A DNA stretch of 12,338 nucleotides from Deltaproteobacteria bacterium (lineage in GTDB: Bacteria; Desulfobacterota; GWC2-55-46; JADFVP01). Positions 1 to 7,035 of the stretch are shown piece by piece. Numbering within the stretch: the first letter of the stretch is position 1; every line of letters begins with the position of its first letter. Under the pieces are notes generated by a model. It did not search any database. It was not told the origin of the DNA and saw only the letters and a program-made list of their open reading frames with translations. The stretch covers positions 1 through 12,338 of the forward strand of contig JAJRYL010000170.1 of the NCBI GenBank assembly GCA_024275855.1. Reading direction: 5' to 3'. The position numbers and the translations under genes are program-made.

Positions 1-31
1 ACATCTTTTTTACCGAGCTTCTTACCTTCAT
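1..31 (-). CDS. rpmJ: 50S ribosomal protein L36 (bL36), first ten codons only; cut by window edge
   Basis: Only the start is inside the window. The ATG is at 29–31 and reads M-K-V-R-S-S-V-K-K-M before the edge, which matches the highly conserved MKVRxSVKK beginning of L36. A GGTGAG stretch lies three bases upstream of the ATG, a short but plausible ribosome-binding site. L36 is a small zinc-ribbon protein of the large subunit that helps fold 23S rRNA. Following infA is its usual place in this cluster, so the rest of the gene (and probably rpsM, rpsK, rpsD, rpoA, rplQ) should lie beyond the left edge. The cysteines that would show whether this is the zinc-binding form are not visible. Confidence 0.85.
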   Translation of the reverse strand, partial: MKVRSSVKKM

Positions 32-362
32 ATACTCACCATTGTATTACAAATAAAAAGATTAAAACGAAGACTATCTATCCGGTCGATACTTACGGTT
101 ATACCGAAAAATAAAACTTAATACCCGGTCCGATTCATTTATCGGACATATTTTATATATAATTCCTGTCGGCCTTTTCAGGTGACTGCGCAAGCTTTAA
201 CCGCCCACGTACCTATACCGATCGATCACCCATATAACCCCGCGAACTTTAACCGCCCACGAACTTAGGCTACTCAGCCACCGAAGTGATCCCGCAAACT
301 TTAAGCACCCACGAACTTGAGCTGATCAGCCACCGGATACTGCGTAAACTTTAACCGCCCGC
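32..362 (-). other. infA–rpmJ spacer, 331 bases, no gene
   Basis: This is the longest non-coding stretch of the window. From infA toward rpmJ it holds the repeat array, then an AT-rich run (about 148–165), a perfect 7-bp hairpin at 128–147, a T-rich stretch, and a small palindrome TTGTATTACAA at 42–52 just before the rpmJ ribosome-binding site. I see no open frame with a start, ribosome-binding site and familiar protein. The alpha-operon promoter of many bacteria falls near here, and TACAAT at 44–49 (minus strand) could pass for a -10 box, but no convincing -35 box accompanies it. Confidence 0.6.
128..147 (-). other. Perfect 7-bp hairpin in the infA–rpmJ spacer
   Basis: The arms GTCCGAT and ATCGGAC flank a six-base loop. 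A T-rich stretch follows only after about a dozen bases (around 103–115), so it is not a textbook intrinsic terminator. It could be a weak terminator or attenuator before rpmJ, or an RNA-processing site. Confidence 0.5.
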
Positions 363-368
363 TTACTT
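194..368 (-). repeat. Four degenerate tandem repeats, period 50–52, starting inside the end of infA
   Basis: A 21-base core recurs at 348–368, 298–318, 246–266 and 194–214, giving spacings of 50, 52 and 52. In transcribed sense the shared part is roughly GTGGGCGGTTAAAGTTYGCG. The linkers are related as well: GGTGGCTGA recurs in the first two. The first unit overlaps the last codons and the TAA stop of infA, so the array looks like downstream copies of the infA tail. There are too few copies, and the linkers resemble each other too much, for CRISPR. Function unknown. Confidence 0.85.
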
Positions 369-581
369 GGCCCGGTAGGTTATGCGTCCTCTTGTAAGGT
401 CGTACGGCGAGAGCTCAACGGTTACCTTGTCTCCGGGCAGAATCTTTATGAAGTGCATTCTCATCTTGCCGGAAACGTGCGCCAATACTTTATGCTCGTT
501 CTCAAGTTCTACTGTAAACATGGCGTTTGGCAGGGTCTCTAAAACCGTACCCTCTACCTGAATTGCTTCCTCTTTTGCCAT
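363..581 (-). CDS. infA: Translation initiation factor IF-1
   Basis: IF-1 binds the A site of the 30S subunit during initiation and assists IF-2 and IF-3. The protein is 72 residues, the usual bacterial length. It begins [11 protein letters not shown] and shows the S1/OB-fold signature, with [15 protein letters not shown] and the conserved [33 protein letters not shown] block. I chose the ATG at 579–581 because it gives the family N-terminus and has GGAAGG about eight bases upstream. An in-frame start 21 bases earlier would add seven non-family residues and overlap map. The map stop is 17 bases upstream, so the two are surely co-transcribed. The TAA stop lies inside the first unit of a tandem repeat array that continues downstream. 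Confidence 0.97.
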   Translation of the reverse strand: MAKEEAIQVEGTVLETLPNAMFTVELENEHKVLAHVSGKMRMHFIKILPGDKVTVELSPYDLTRGRITYRAK

Positions 582-598
582 AATCTGGTACCTTCCGG

Positions 599-1348
599 TC
601 AAAGCCTGCTCAGCACGTACGGGCCGGAGTCCGTAATGGCGATACTGTGTTCAAAGTGCGCAGATAAGCTGCCGTCGATAGTTATTGCCGTCCAACCGTC
701 GTTAAGAACCTTTACTCCGCAACCACCCATATTTATCATAGGCTCTATTGCGAGTACCATTCCGGCTTTAAGTCTCGGCCCCATTCCCGGGTTACCGAAG
801 TTAGGCACCTGAGGGGCTTCGTGCAGGGAACGCCCGATGCCGTGACCGACAAAATCCTTAACTACCGAAAAACCTTCACCCTCTACATACGATTGAACCG
901 CGTACGATATGTCGTTAAGCCTGTTGCCTATTACTGTCGCTTCTATGGCCCTGTTGAGAGACTCTTCGGTGACCTTTAACAGCCTGTCGGCTTCATCCGT
1001 TATCCTGCCTACGGGATGCGTTATAGCGGCATCTCCGAAAAAACCGTCAAGCTGCACACCAAAGTCTACGGAGAGTATATCGCCGTCTTTTAAAATCTTC
1101 TTATCAGACGGCATGCCGTGTACGACTTCGTTATTCAACGAGGTACAGAGGCAGTAAGGATAACCGCTGTATCCTTTAAAGGCCGGAATCGCGCCCCTTT
1201 TAAGGGTCTCTTCTTCCGCGACACGTTCAAGATCCATTGTGCTTATGCCGGGTTTTATCATCTCTTTGAGCAGTTCGTGAACCTCAGCCACGATTTTGTT
1301 GCTCCGGCGCATACGGTCGATCTCTTCGGGTGTCTTAAGTATTATCAC
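599..1348 (-). CDS. map: Methionine aminopeptidase type I
   Basis: This enzyme removes the N-terminal methionine from nascent proteins whose second residue is small, acting at the ribosome exit. The 249 residues cover the whole pita-bread fold. The five expected metal ligands are present: D95 (in SVDFG), D106 (in GFFGDAA), H169 (in GHGIG), E202 (in IEPM) and E233 (in FEHS). The substrate-site histidines H77 (NEVVHG) and H176 are also there. There is no N-terminal zinc-finger extension, so it is subtype Ia. The start is a GTG at 1346–1348, lying within the last codons of adk (14-base overlap). No strong ribosome-binding site is visible, so it probably depends on translational coupling to adk. 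infA follows 17 bases downstream. Confidence 0.97.
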   Translation of the reverse strand: MIILKTPEEIDRMRRSNKIVAEVHELLKEMIKPGISTMDLERVAEEETLKRGAIPAFKGYSGYPYCLCTSLNNEVVHGMPSDKKILKDGDILSVDFGVQLDGFFGDAAITHPVGRITDEADRLLKVTEESLNRAIEATVIGNRLNDISYAVQSYVEGEGFSVVKDFVGHGIGRSLHEAPQVPNFGNPGMGPRLKAGMVLAIEPMINMGGCGVKVLNDGWTAITIDGSLSAHFEHSIAITDSGPYVLSRL

Positions 1349-1997
1349 TGGCCCTGTCTATGGCTCCTGTAATGGCGCCGGTAATATCGTCTACCCCGCC
1401 TATGCCGTCTATCGCCCGGTATAACCCTTTGTCCGTATAGTACTCGACCAGCGGATGGGTCTCTTCATCATATACCTTAAGACGTTTCGCTATTGTCTCT
1501 TCTTTATCGTCGTCGCGTTGATATAACTCGCCGCCGCACTTGTCGCACTTGCCTGTTTCGAGAGGCGGAGAGAAGACCGCGTGGTAGCTCGCCTGGCAAC
1601 CTTTACAGATTCTGCGGCCGCTGAGCCTTTTTATAAGCTCATCTTTCCCTACCTCAATACCTATAACGTGGTCGATAGAACGACCCGACTTCGACAACAT
1701 CTCTTCAAGGGCCGCGGCCTGAGCCAGATTACGCGGAAAACCGTCGAGCAGGAAACCTTCGTTACAGTCGTCTTGCGCCACCCTGTCTATTACCATGCCT
1801 ACGACGATTTCATCCGTAACGAGCGCCCCCCTGTCCATAAAAGCTTTTGCCTTGGCGCCAAGCGGGGTCTTGTTGCGCACGTTCTCTCTTAAAATATCAC
1901 CGGTAGATATCTGCGGTATACCGTAGATTTTCGCAAGATTTACTCCCTGAGTACCCTTGCCGGCTCCGGGTGCGCCTAAAAGTATCATGTTGGTCAT
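1335..1997 (-). CDS. adk: Adenylate kinase, long zinc-LID form
   Basis: It interconverts ATP + AMP and 2 ADP in the cytosol. The 220-residue protein has the P-loop GAPGAGKGT at 8–16, the AMP-binding region with STGDILR at 31–37, LLDGFPR at 83–89, and a long LID domain with cysteines C131, C134, C151 and C154 (CxxC…CxxC), which in this family bind zinc. A methionine at position 4 is an alternative start, but the first ATG fits the spacing better. Its ribosome-binding region (GTAGGT) lies inside a 29-base exact copy of the secY 3' end that stops right before the ATG. The gene sits between secY and map, as in many bacteria, 89 bases after secY and overlapping map by 14. Confidence 0.97.
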   Translation of the reverse strand: MTNMILLGAPGAGKGTQGVNLAKIYGIPQISTGDILRENVRNKTPLGAKAKAFMDRGALVTDEIVVGMVIDRVAQDDCNEGFLLDGFPRNLAQAAALEEMLSKSGRSIDHVIGIEVGKDELIKRLSGRRICKGCQASYHAVFSPPLETGKCDKCGGELYQRDDDKEETIAKRLKVYDEETHPLVEYYTDKGLYRAIDGIGGVDDITGAITGAIDRASDNT

Positions 1998-1998
1998 A

Positions 1999-2108
1999 GC
2001 TGAACCTACTTCTTAATCTTGCCCTTTAAGCTGCCAACCCTAACCGTGCGGCAACGAGAGTATAATATATAACCGACAGGCTGAACCTACTTCTTAATCT
2101 TGCCCTTT
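1999..2108 (-). repeat. Tandem duplication of the secY 3' end, 29-base exact core, period 81
   Basis: The bases at 2080–2108 (last SecY codons, G-K-I-K-K, TAG stop and trailing GGTTCAGC) recur without a mismatch at 1999–2027, immediately before the adk ATG. Weaker similarity continues through the rest of the 81-base unit: CTCTCG and GGGTTG blocks line up with the SecY coding sequence just upstream. The distal copy still reads LKGKIKK-stop in the homologous frame. The proximal copy must keep the SecY C-terminus, while the distal one carries the adk ribosome-binding region. Confidence 0.93.
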
Positions 2109-3385
2109 TTGAGCAACCCGTCGTAGCTGCGAGAGAGCGTATGAGACTCTATCTGCTGCGCGGTATCCATAGCCACGCCTACCACGATTAAGAGCGCCGT
2201 ACCACCGAAGTAGAACGGGGCGTTGAACTGAGATATTAAAATCGACGGCAGTACACAGACAACCGCAAGGTACAGAGCACCCCAGAGCGTAAGCCTTGAG
2301 AGTACGGTATCTATATACTCGGCTGTATTAGCGCCCGGACGTATACCGGGTACGAACCCGCCCTGTTTTTTCAGGTTTTCGGCAACGTCTTTCGGGTTGA
2401 ACTGAACAGCGGTGTAAAAGTACGTAAAAAAGATTATCGCCGCGACAAAAAGCACGTTGTAGAGCGCGCCGCCGGGGCTTAAGCTGTTGGCCACCGCCTT
2501 CATTGCCGGAATATCGACAAAACTTACTACAGTCGCCGGAAAGACTATTATTGACGACGCGAAGATAGGCGGAATAACTCCGGCGGAGTTTACTTTTAAC
2601 GGCAGGTGCTGCGTTCCGCCGCCAAGCACTTTACGCCCGACGACCCGCTTCGGATATTGAATCGGTATTCGTCGCTGCCCCGTCTCCATAAAGACGATAA
2701 AGGCCACAACTGCAATCATAAGGAATGCCATGAAGAGCAGAAAGAGAGGACTCATCTCTCCGGCCTTGGCAAGCAAATATGTGTTATGTACTGCCGACGG
2801 CAGATTGGCTACGATACCGACAAATATTATCAGAGAGATACCGTTGCCGATACCGCGCTCTGTAATCTGCTCTCCGACCCACATAAGAAACGAGGTACCC
2901 GCGGTAAGTGTAATTACCGTCATCAGGCGGAACGACCAGCCTGCTACGAGCACTATGGGCTCGCCAGCGGGCCCGCTCATGCTCTCAAGACCGATAGCGA
3001 TCATCAAACCCTGAATAATACTGAGTACGATAGTCAGGTAACGCGTGTACTGCGTAATGGTTCTCTGCCCGCTCTCGCCCTCTTTAGAGAGTGCTTCGAG
3101 CTTAGGCACGACAACCGTTAGAAGCTGAAGTATGATAGAGGCACTGATGTACGGCATTATGCCGAGAGCAAAAACACTGAAGCGCTCAAGGGCGCCACCT
3201 GTGAACATTGTAGCAAAGTCGAGCAGGGTGCCGCTTGCAGCCTGAAAGAAACCGGCAAGGGCGTCGGCGTCAATACCCGGTGTCGGAATGAATACACCTA
3301 TCCTGAAGACAGCGAGCAGAAACAGGGTTATCATAATCCTGCGCTTCAACTCGGAGGTTTTAGCCTTTTTTTGAGGGCCTGCCAC
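2087..3385 (-). CDS. secY: Protein translocase channel subunit SecY
   Basis: SecY is the protein-conducting channel of the Sec translocon in the inner membrane, partnering SecE, SecG and SecA. The 432-residue protein has the usual bacterial length and about ten hydrophobic segments (first near 18–34, last near 392–408). Family motifs include the plug region with IPTPGID (33–39), GIMPYISASI (75–84), LSKEGESGQR (99–108) on the first long cytosolic loop, ITERGIGNGIS (174–184), PKRVVGRK (245–252) and KKQGGFVPGIRPG (339–351). The last two flank cytosolic loops that contact SecA and the ribosome. The start is a GTG at 3383–3385 with GGAGGT about ten bases upstream inside the end of rplO, and the gap to rplO is two bases. 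The C-terminus is lysine-rich, and its coding sequence is duplicated downstream. Confidence 0.98.
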   Translation of the reverse strand: MAGPQKKAKTSELKRRIMITLFLLAVFRIGVFIPTPGIDADALAGFFQAASGTLLDFATMFTGGALERFSVFALGIMPYISASIILQLLTVVVPKLEALSKEGESGQRTITQYTRYLTIVLSIIQGLMIAIGLESMSGPAGEPIVLVAGWSFRLMTVITLTAGTSFLMWVGEQITERGIGNGISLIIFVGIVANLPSAVHNTYLLAKAGEMSPLFLLFMAFLMIAVVAFIVFMETGQRRIPIQYPKRVVGRKVLGGGTQHLPLKVNSAGVIPPIFASSIIVFPATVVSFVDIPAMKAVANSLSPGGALYNVLFVAAIIFFTYFYTAVQFNPKDVAENLKKQGGFVPGIRPGANTAEYIDTVLSRLTLWGALYLAVVCVLPSILISQFNAPFYFGGTALLIVVGVAMDTAQQIESHTLSRSYDGLLKKGKIKK

Positions 3386-3387
3386 TC

Positions 3388-3828
3388 TTATACTACCTCC
3401 GCCTTGCCGCCGGCGGCCTCTATCTTCTCTATAGCCTTTTTGCTAAAGAGGTTAGCTTTTACCGTAAAGGCGCCTGTTACTTCGCCGTTGCCAAGTACTT
3501 TAACAGGACCGCCGCGTGCCTTAATCAGCCCCTTGTCTATCAGGGTGGCAGGTTCGATCTCTGTACCGGCCTCAAAGACTCTCGAAATCTCAGAGAGGTT
3601 CACTATTCGGGACCTTATCTGGAACTTGTTGGTGAATCCGCGTTTCGGCAACCGTCTGTGCAACGGCATCTGACCGCCTTCGAACCCGGCCTTTACTCCG
3701 CCGCCGGTTCTTGAGTTCTGGCCTTTGTGCCCTTTGCCGGAGGTCTTGCCGAGCCCCGAACCCATGCCGCGTCCCAGTCTCTTCTTCTTTTTCTGCGCCC
3801 CTTTAGGGGGTCTCAATCTATCGAGCAT
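3388..3828 (-). CDS. rplO: 50S ribosomal protein L15 (uL15)
   Basis: L15 is a late-assembling large-subunit protein with a long basic glycine-rich extension that threads into 23S rRNA. The 146-residue protein shows it at the N-terminus (KKKKRLGRGMGSGLGKTSGKGHKGQ, given here only in part: GRGMGSGLGKTSGKGHKG at 19–36), followed by GFEGGQMPLHRRLPKRGF (48–65), the diagnostic L15 block. The C-terminal globular part is typical and ends A-E-V-V. The start is an ATG with GAAGGA roughly ten bases upstream. It is separated from rpmD by a 99-base spacer holding a copy of the rpmD tail, while secY follows after only two bases, so rplO and secY are translationally coupled. Confidence 0.97.
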   Translation of the reverse strand: MLDRLRPPKGAQKKKKRLGRGMGSGLGKTSGKGHKGQNSRTGGGVKAGFEGGQMPLHRRLPKRGFTNKFQIRSRIVNLSEISRVFEAGTEIEPATLIDKGLIKARGGPVKVLGNGEVTGAFTVKANLFSKKAIEKIEAAGGKAEVV

Positions 3829-3865
3829 AACTTTACCAGTCCTTCAAATTAACAATATAATATTT

Positions 3866-3948
3866 GGCTACGCATTGCCGGTTAAGGCCTGTTTCACACT
3901 TGCCAGGTTCGGCTAAACAGTACCGGTTCAGGCCTTTTCAACGCTCAC
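3866..3948 (-). repeat. Degenerate tandem copy of the rpmD 3' end, period 45
   Basis: The 38 bases at 3911–3948 (last rpmD codons, V-S-V-E-K-A and TGA, plus trailing bases) align without gaps to 3866–3903 with 27 identities by my count. In the homologous frame the copy reads A-S-V-K-Q-A. The TGA has become TTA, but a TAG fifteen bases further on is kept in both copies. The copy lies wholly in the rpmD–rplO spacer. Confidence 0.75.
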
Positions 3949-4116
3949 AAGGTGAATTACCTTGTTTACCATGCCCCTGATTTCCGGGGTATCCATAAGA
4001 AGCTTCGGCCTGTGCATTTTATGAAGCCCAAGCCCCTTGAGGGTATTTTTCTGCCTGGTACTGTACCCTATGCCGCTCTTTACAAGCGTAACTTTTATAA
4101 ACTCTTTCTCTGCCAT
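3928..4116 (-). CDS. rpmD: 50S ribosomal protein L30 (uL30)
   Basis: L30 is a small two-helix, three-strand protein on the surface of the 50S subunit. The 62 residues match the bacterial size. The core reads [11 protein letters not shown] at the start, then [16 protein letters not shown] (21–36), the family signature, and ends with [17 protein letters not shown] (46–62). The start ATG shares one base with the rpsE stop (TAATG), with GAGGT six bases before it, so translation is coupled to rpsE. Being 62 residues, it is close to the E. coli length. The 3' end is echoed in the following spacer. Confidence 0.96.
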   Translation of the reverse strand: MAEKEFIKVTLVKSGIGYSTRQKNTLKGLGLHKMHRPKLLMDTPEIRGMVNKVIHLVSVEKA

Positions 4117-4616
4117 TATCTTACCTCGTGAAGGCTCTTGCCCCTGAGCCGCGCCATCTCTTCAGGACTCTTGAGCTGTGTTAAAGCATCTATAGTAGCC
4201 TTAACCAGATTGTGAGGGTTATGAGTACCGAGACACTTGGTAAGTATGTTGTGAACTCCAGCGACCTCTACAACGGCCCTTACCGCACCGCCCGCTATTA
4301 TTCCGGTACCCTCGCTGGCCGGTTTCAACATTACCCTGCCCGCGCCATACCTGCCTATAACCTCAAACGGAATAGACCCTTCTTCGGAGAGCGGAACGGT
4401 GTGCAGGTTGCTCTTTGCAGACTCTATCGCCTTGCGAATAGCCTCGGGCACTTCGTTGGCCTTGCCAAGTCCGGAGCCGACTCTTCCCGCCCCGTCGCCG
4501 ACAACTACTATGGCGCTAAAGCTGAAACGCTTACCGCCTTTAACAACCTTCGCTACCCTGTTGAGGTAGACAAGCTTGTCTCTAAGTTCCCCTTCAGCCG
4601 GTACATTCTTTTCCAA
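4116..4616 (-). CDS. rpsE: 30S ribosomal protein S5 (uS5), TTG start
   Basis: S5 sits at the mRNA entry side of the 30S subunit and affects decoding accuracy; family mutations give spectinomycin resistance or ram phenotypes. The 166-residue protein has the N-terminal double-stranded-RNA-binding-like domain with [17 protein letters not shown] (19–35), then [20 protein letters not shown] (40–59), and the C-terminal domain with [19 protein letters not shown] (109–127). The spectinomycin-site loop is VKGGKRFSF. The start is a TTG at 4614–4616, backed by a very strong AGGAGG eight bases upstream, which settles it. A 206-base spacer with two hairpins separates it from rplR. It overlaps rpmD by one base. 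Confidence 0.96.
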   Translation of the reverse strand: MEKNVPAEGELRDKLVYLNRVAKVVKGGKRFSFSAIVVVGDGAGRVGSGLGKANEVPEAIRKAIESAKSNLHTVPLSEEGSIPFEVIGRYGAGRVMLKPASEGTGIIAGGAVRAVVEVAGVHNILTKCLGTHNPHNLVKATIDALTQLKSPEEMARLRGKSLHEVR

Positions 4617-4822
4617 AGAAAGCTCCTCCTAATTTATCCATACAAGTGGTGCAGAACACCAAATACTAAACTGGTCTTACAACTGACTGTAACCGGCATC
4701 TTTCAAAATATGCCCGAAGGCATAAGAACATGCTGTATCCTGAAAAACGCCTAATTCCCGAATCTACGCCACGAATCCTATAAACAGACCGAGTGTCGTA
4801 AATAAACGCCCGAGGGCCGTAG
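4617..4822 (-). other. rplR–rpsE spacer, 206 bases, with two perfect hairpins
   Basis: There is no gene here. Two perfect inverted repeats stand out. TATGCC-CGAA-GGCATA lies at 4709–4724, a 6-bp stem that closes with a UUCG tetraloop in the RNA of the transcribed strand. TGGTG-cagaa-CACCA lies at 4647–4661, just ahead of the rpsE ribosome-binding site. The half nearer rplR contains loosely repeated words (for example CTCGG followed by GTTTAT twice, about 26 bases apart). Some role in rpsE translation or mRNA stability is possible but unproven. Confidence 0.6.
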
Positions 4823-5182
4823 TTAGAACTTTAAGCCGCCTTCGCGAGCGCCTTCGGCCATGGCCTTTACGCGTCCGTGATAGAGGTAACCGTTGCGGTC
4901 GAAGACCACGCTTGTTATGCCGCCTTTAATAGCGAGTTCCGCTACGAGCTTTCCGGCGTTCTTGGCCTTTTCGGTCTTGTTGCCCTTTGCGTCGAGCGCT
5001 TTATTCTCTGTGGAGATGAATGCAAGCGTTGTGCTCGACGTATCGTCTACCAACTGAGCATAGGTATGTCTGTTGGAGCGAAACACTGTAAGGCGCGGCC
5101 TCTCGGCTGTTCCGCGTACCTTCTTCCTTACACGCTCTTTCCTTCTCTGCCAACCACTTTTTTTAATTACTTTGCCTGCCAT
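4823..5182 (-). CDS. rplR: 50S ribosomal protein L18 (uL18)
   Basis: L18 binds 5S rRNA together with L5 in the central protuberance. From the ATG at 5180–5182 the protein is 119 residues, the normal size. A basic N-terminus ([19 protein letters not shown]) leads into [20 protein letters not shown], and the C-terminal signature is [28 protein letters not shown] (92–119). I prefer this start to an in-frame GTG 15 bases upstream, because GGAGGT sits four to five bases before the ATG and the shorter protein fits the family. That ribosome-binding site overlaps the last codons of rplF (…GGAGGTTGATATG), so rplF termination and rplR initiation are coupled. Confidence 0.95.
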   Translation of the reverse strand: MAGKVIKKSGWQRRKERVRKKVRGTAERPRLTVFRSNRHTYAQLVDDTSSTTLAFISTENKALDAKGNKTEKAKNAGKLVAELAIKGGITSVVFDRNGYLYHGRVKAMAEGAREGGLKF

Positions 5183-5183
5183 A

Positions 5184-5735
5184 TCAACCTCCGGCACCCT
5201 TACCAGCCTTACCGGCTTTTCTTCTTATAGTCTCATCCGCGTACTTTATTCCCTTGCCCTTGTACGGCTCCGGAGGACGCATAGACCTGATATCCGCTGC
5301 TACCTGACCGACTATCTGCTTGTCGGCTCCCTGAATAAGAATACTGTTGGCCTTAGTATCGACCGTTGCCTTAATGCCTTTTGGAAGAGGGTACTTAATG
5401 GGGTGCGAGTAGCCGAGCGCAAGGTTCACTACGGAACCCTGCACGTCCGCCTTGTAACCTACACCGATTATGTCGAGCCTCTTCTCGAACCCGACAGTGA
5501 CGCCATGTACCATGTTAGCTACCAGGCTTCTAAAAAGACCGTGGTACGCGCGAGACTCTTTAGAGTCGTCTTTGCGCTTAAAGGCAAGGCTCTTGTCACC
5601 GACCTCAACCGATACCTCGTCTCTTATAGCGAGTTCGAGTTCGCCGCCCTTGCCCTTCACCTTAATAGTATTGCCGCTTTGCGACACCGTAACTCCGGCG
5701 GGCAGGTCTATCGGTTTTATACCTATCCTGGACAT
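5184..5735 (-). CDS. rplF: 50S ribosomal protein L6 (uL6)
   Basis: L6 lies near the factor-binding centre of the 50S subunit, beside the sarcin–ricin loop. The 183 residues cover the two homologous half-domains. The start [15 protein letters not shown] is typical. The first domain holds the LELAIRD stretch, and the second the hallmark [17 protein letters not shown] (149–165), the rRNA-contacting segment. The C-terminus is a Gly/Lys-rich tail ([11 protein letters not shown]). AGAGG nine bases before the ATG is the ribosome-binding site. One base separates it from rplR, and a 90-base spacer lies between it and rpsH. Confidence 0.97.
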   Translation of the reverse strand: MSRIGIKPIDLPAGVTVSQSGNTIKVKGKGGELELAIRDEVSVEVGDKSLAFKRKDDSKESRAYHGLFRSLVANMVHGVTVGFEKRLDIIGVGYKADVQGSVVNLALGYSHPIKYPLPKGIKATVDTKANSILIQGADKQIVGQVAADIRSMRPPEPYKGKGIKYADETIRRKAGKAGKGAGG

Positions 5736-5805
5736 ATCTCTATTCCTCTTAATCCGTGACTGAAAAAATTATATTCTAAGCTACCTGACAGGGTCTATCA
5801 GCATA

Positions 5806-5818
5806 CGGGTGTAACCCG
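5806..5818 (-). other. Small perfect hairpin in the rpsH–rplF spacer
   Basis: The arms CGGGT and ACCCG enclose a three-base loop eight bases after the rpsH stop. No T-tract follows directly. The rest of the 90-base spacer (5736–5825) is featureless apart from an AT-rich run (about 5764–5776) before the rplF ribosome-binding site. Confidence 0.4.
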
Positions 5819-5825
5819 GCGGCAA

Positions 5826-6224
5826 TTAGTAGACCGTGCAGAGAACCTCTCCACCGACCCCTGTCTCACGCGCTTTTTTGTCCGTCATCACACCCCTTGA
5901 GGTAGAGACGATGGCTATGCCGAGCCCGTTTAGTACCCTCGGAACCTTCTGGCTGTTCACGTATTTCCTGAGACCGGGCTTGCTTACCCTCTTGATGCTC
6001 GTTATGATGGCCTTCTTATCTGCGGAATACTTTAGAAGCAGACCGAGCTGCGGGCGGTCATCACCGGTCGAAACACGATAATCTTTAATATAACCCTCCT
6101 CCTTGAGTATTCTCGCTATCTCTACCTTAAGGGTAGAGGACGGGAGCTTAATCTCAGAGTGACGGGCCTGTAAGGCGTTACGGATTCTGGTCAACATATC
6201 CGCTACGGGGTCTGTCATTGACAT
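5826..6224 (-). CDS. rpsH: 30S ribosomal protein S8 (uS8)
   Basis: S8 is a primary 16S rRNA binder of the central domain; in E. coli it also represses the spc operon. The 132-residue protein opens with [20 protein letters not shown], the family N-terminus, and ends with the signature [27 protein letters not shown] (106–132). GGAGAG lies eight bases before the first ATG, making that the better start than the second ATG six bases downstream. Gene and spacer order (rpsN, 37 bases, rpsH) is standard. I do not see an obvious mimic of its 16S target in the window, but this was not searched by folding. Confidence 0.97.
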   Translation of the reverse strand: MSMTDPVADMLTRIRNALQARHSEIKLPSSTLKVEIARILKEEGYIKDYRVSTGDDRPQLGLLLKYSADKKAIITSIKRVSKPGLRKYVNSQKVPRVLNGLGIAIVSTSRGVMTDKKARETGVGGEVLCTVY

Positions 6225-6261
6225 TTCTTTTACTCTCCAGCTTAATTTAACTGACTAATAT

Positions 6262-6447
6262 CTACCAGCTCGATTTTACAACACCCGGCAGCAGACCTTT
6301 AAGGGCCATGCTTCTAAGGCATATTCTGCACATATCGAACTTCCTGTAGTACCCCCGAGATCTTCCGCAAATCGGACATCTGGAATACTCCCTGACCTTG
6401 AACTTCTGCTTCTTCTTGGCCTTCGCTATCAGCGACTTCTTAGCCAA
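6262..6447 (-). CDS. rpsN: 30S ribosomal protein S14, short zinc-binding type (uS14), TTG start
   Basis: S14 assembles late in the 30S head. The 61-residue form carries two cysteine pairs, C24/C27 (CPIC) and C40/C43 (CRIC), which bind one zinc ion in this C+ subtype; the longer zinc-free form of E. coli lacks them. The C-terminal LPGVVKSSW is diagnostic. The start is a TTG at 6445–6447 with GGGAGG five to six bases upstream. Its N-terminus [24 protein letters not shown] is the expected one (residues 1–24). A perfect hairpin (6465–6482) occupies the short gap after rplE, right before its ribosome-binding site. Confidence 0.96.
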   Translation of the reverse strand: MAKKSLIAKAKKKQKFKVREYSRCPICGRSRGYYRKFDMCRICLRSMALKGLLPGVVKSSW

Positions 6448-6464
6448 AAGTACCTCCCTCTACC

Positions 6465-6482
6465 GCCGGTCGTTAAACCGGC
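6465..6482 (-). other. Perfect 6-bp hairpin just upstream of the rpsN ribosome-binding site
   Basis: The arms GCCGGT and ACCGGC flank a six-base loop in the 45-base rplE–rpsN gap. The start codon of rpsN is TTG and the GGGAGG follows the hairpin within a few bases, so the structure could influence access to the site. There is no T-tract, so it is not a terminator. Confidence 0.5.
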
Positions 6483-6492
6483 CGATTATACT

Positions 6493-7035
6493 TTAATTTC
6501 TAAAGGGCATTCCCATATGTTTCAGGAGCGCCTTCGCCTCTTCGTCGGTAGAAGCAGTCGTGCATACCGTAATATTCATACCTCTGATCTTGTCTATCTT
6601 GTCGTACTCTATCTCCGGAAAGATAATCTGCTCTTTAATACCGGTCGTGTAGTTGCCGCGACCGTCGAAGCTCTTGTCGTTAAGTCCCCTGAAGTCTCTG
6701 ATACGCGGCAGCGAGAAGTTCACCAGGCGGTCGTAGAACTCGTACATCCTGTTTCCGCGAAGCGTCACCGCGCAACCTATCGGCATTCCGGCCCTAAGCT
6801 TAAAAGTAGCTATAGACTTTTTAGCCTTGGTAACGACCGGTTTCTGTCCCGATATCTTGGTCATATCCCGAACAGCGGCGTCTACTACCTTGGCGTCGCG
6901 TACGGCCTCGCCAAGACCGATATTCAGTACGATCTTAGAGATTTTAGGAACCTGCATAACGTTTTTATAATTGAACTCTTTCATCAGAGTGGCAACTATC
7001 TCTTTTGTATACTGCTCTTTCATCCTCGGAGTCAT
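6493..7035 (-). CDS. rplE: 50S ribosomal protein L5 (uL5)
   Basis: L5 binds 5S rRNA and helix 84 of 23S rRNA and contacts the P-site tRNA. From the ATG at 7033–7035 the protein is 180 residues, matching the family. Motifs include [47 protein letters not shown] and, near the end, [25 protein letters not shown] (residues about 154–178). I reject the longer reading frame that begins at 7134, since it runs through the end of rplX and adds a basic non-family stretch. The chosen ATG overlaps the rplX TGA (ATGA), with GAGG about ten bases upstream; the next in-frame ATG, four codons on, is also possible. Confidence 0.95.
   Translation of the reverse strand: MTPRMKEQYTKEIVATLMKEFNYKNVMQVPKISKIVLNIGLGEAVRDAKVVDAAVRDMTKISGQKPVVTKAKKSIATFKLRAGMPIGCAVTLRGNRMYEFYDRLVNFSLPRIRDFRGLNDKSFDGRGNYTTGIKEQIIFPEIEYDKIDKIRGMNITVCTTASTDEEAKALLKHMGMPFRN

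Noticed and set aside
194..368. CRISPR array
   Set aside because: There are only four units, they diverge from each other, the linkers are related rather than unique, and the first unit overlaps the end of infA. No cas gene is near.
2061..2079. Promoter for adk in the secY–adk spacer (TATACT)
   Set aside because: The AT-rich run offers a -10-like word on the minus strand, but I find no -35 box at a proper distance. Co-transcription from upstream is enough.
4823..4850. rplR tail as another member of the infA repeat (shared GGCGG-TTAAAGTTC)
   Set aside because: About 14 bases match with a one-base gap, but here they encode G-G-L-K-F of L18, a family-conserved ending, so chance is the likelier reason.
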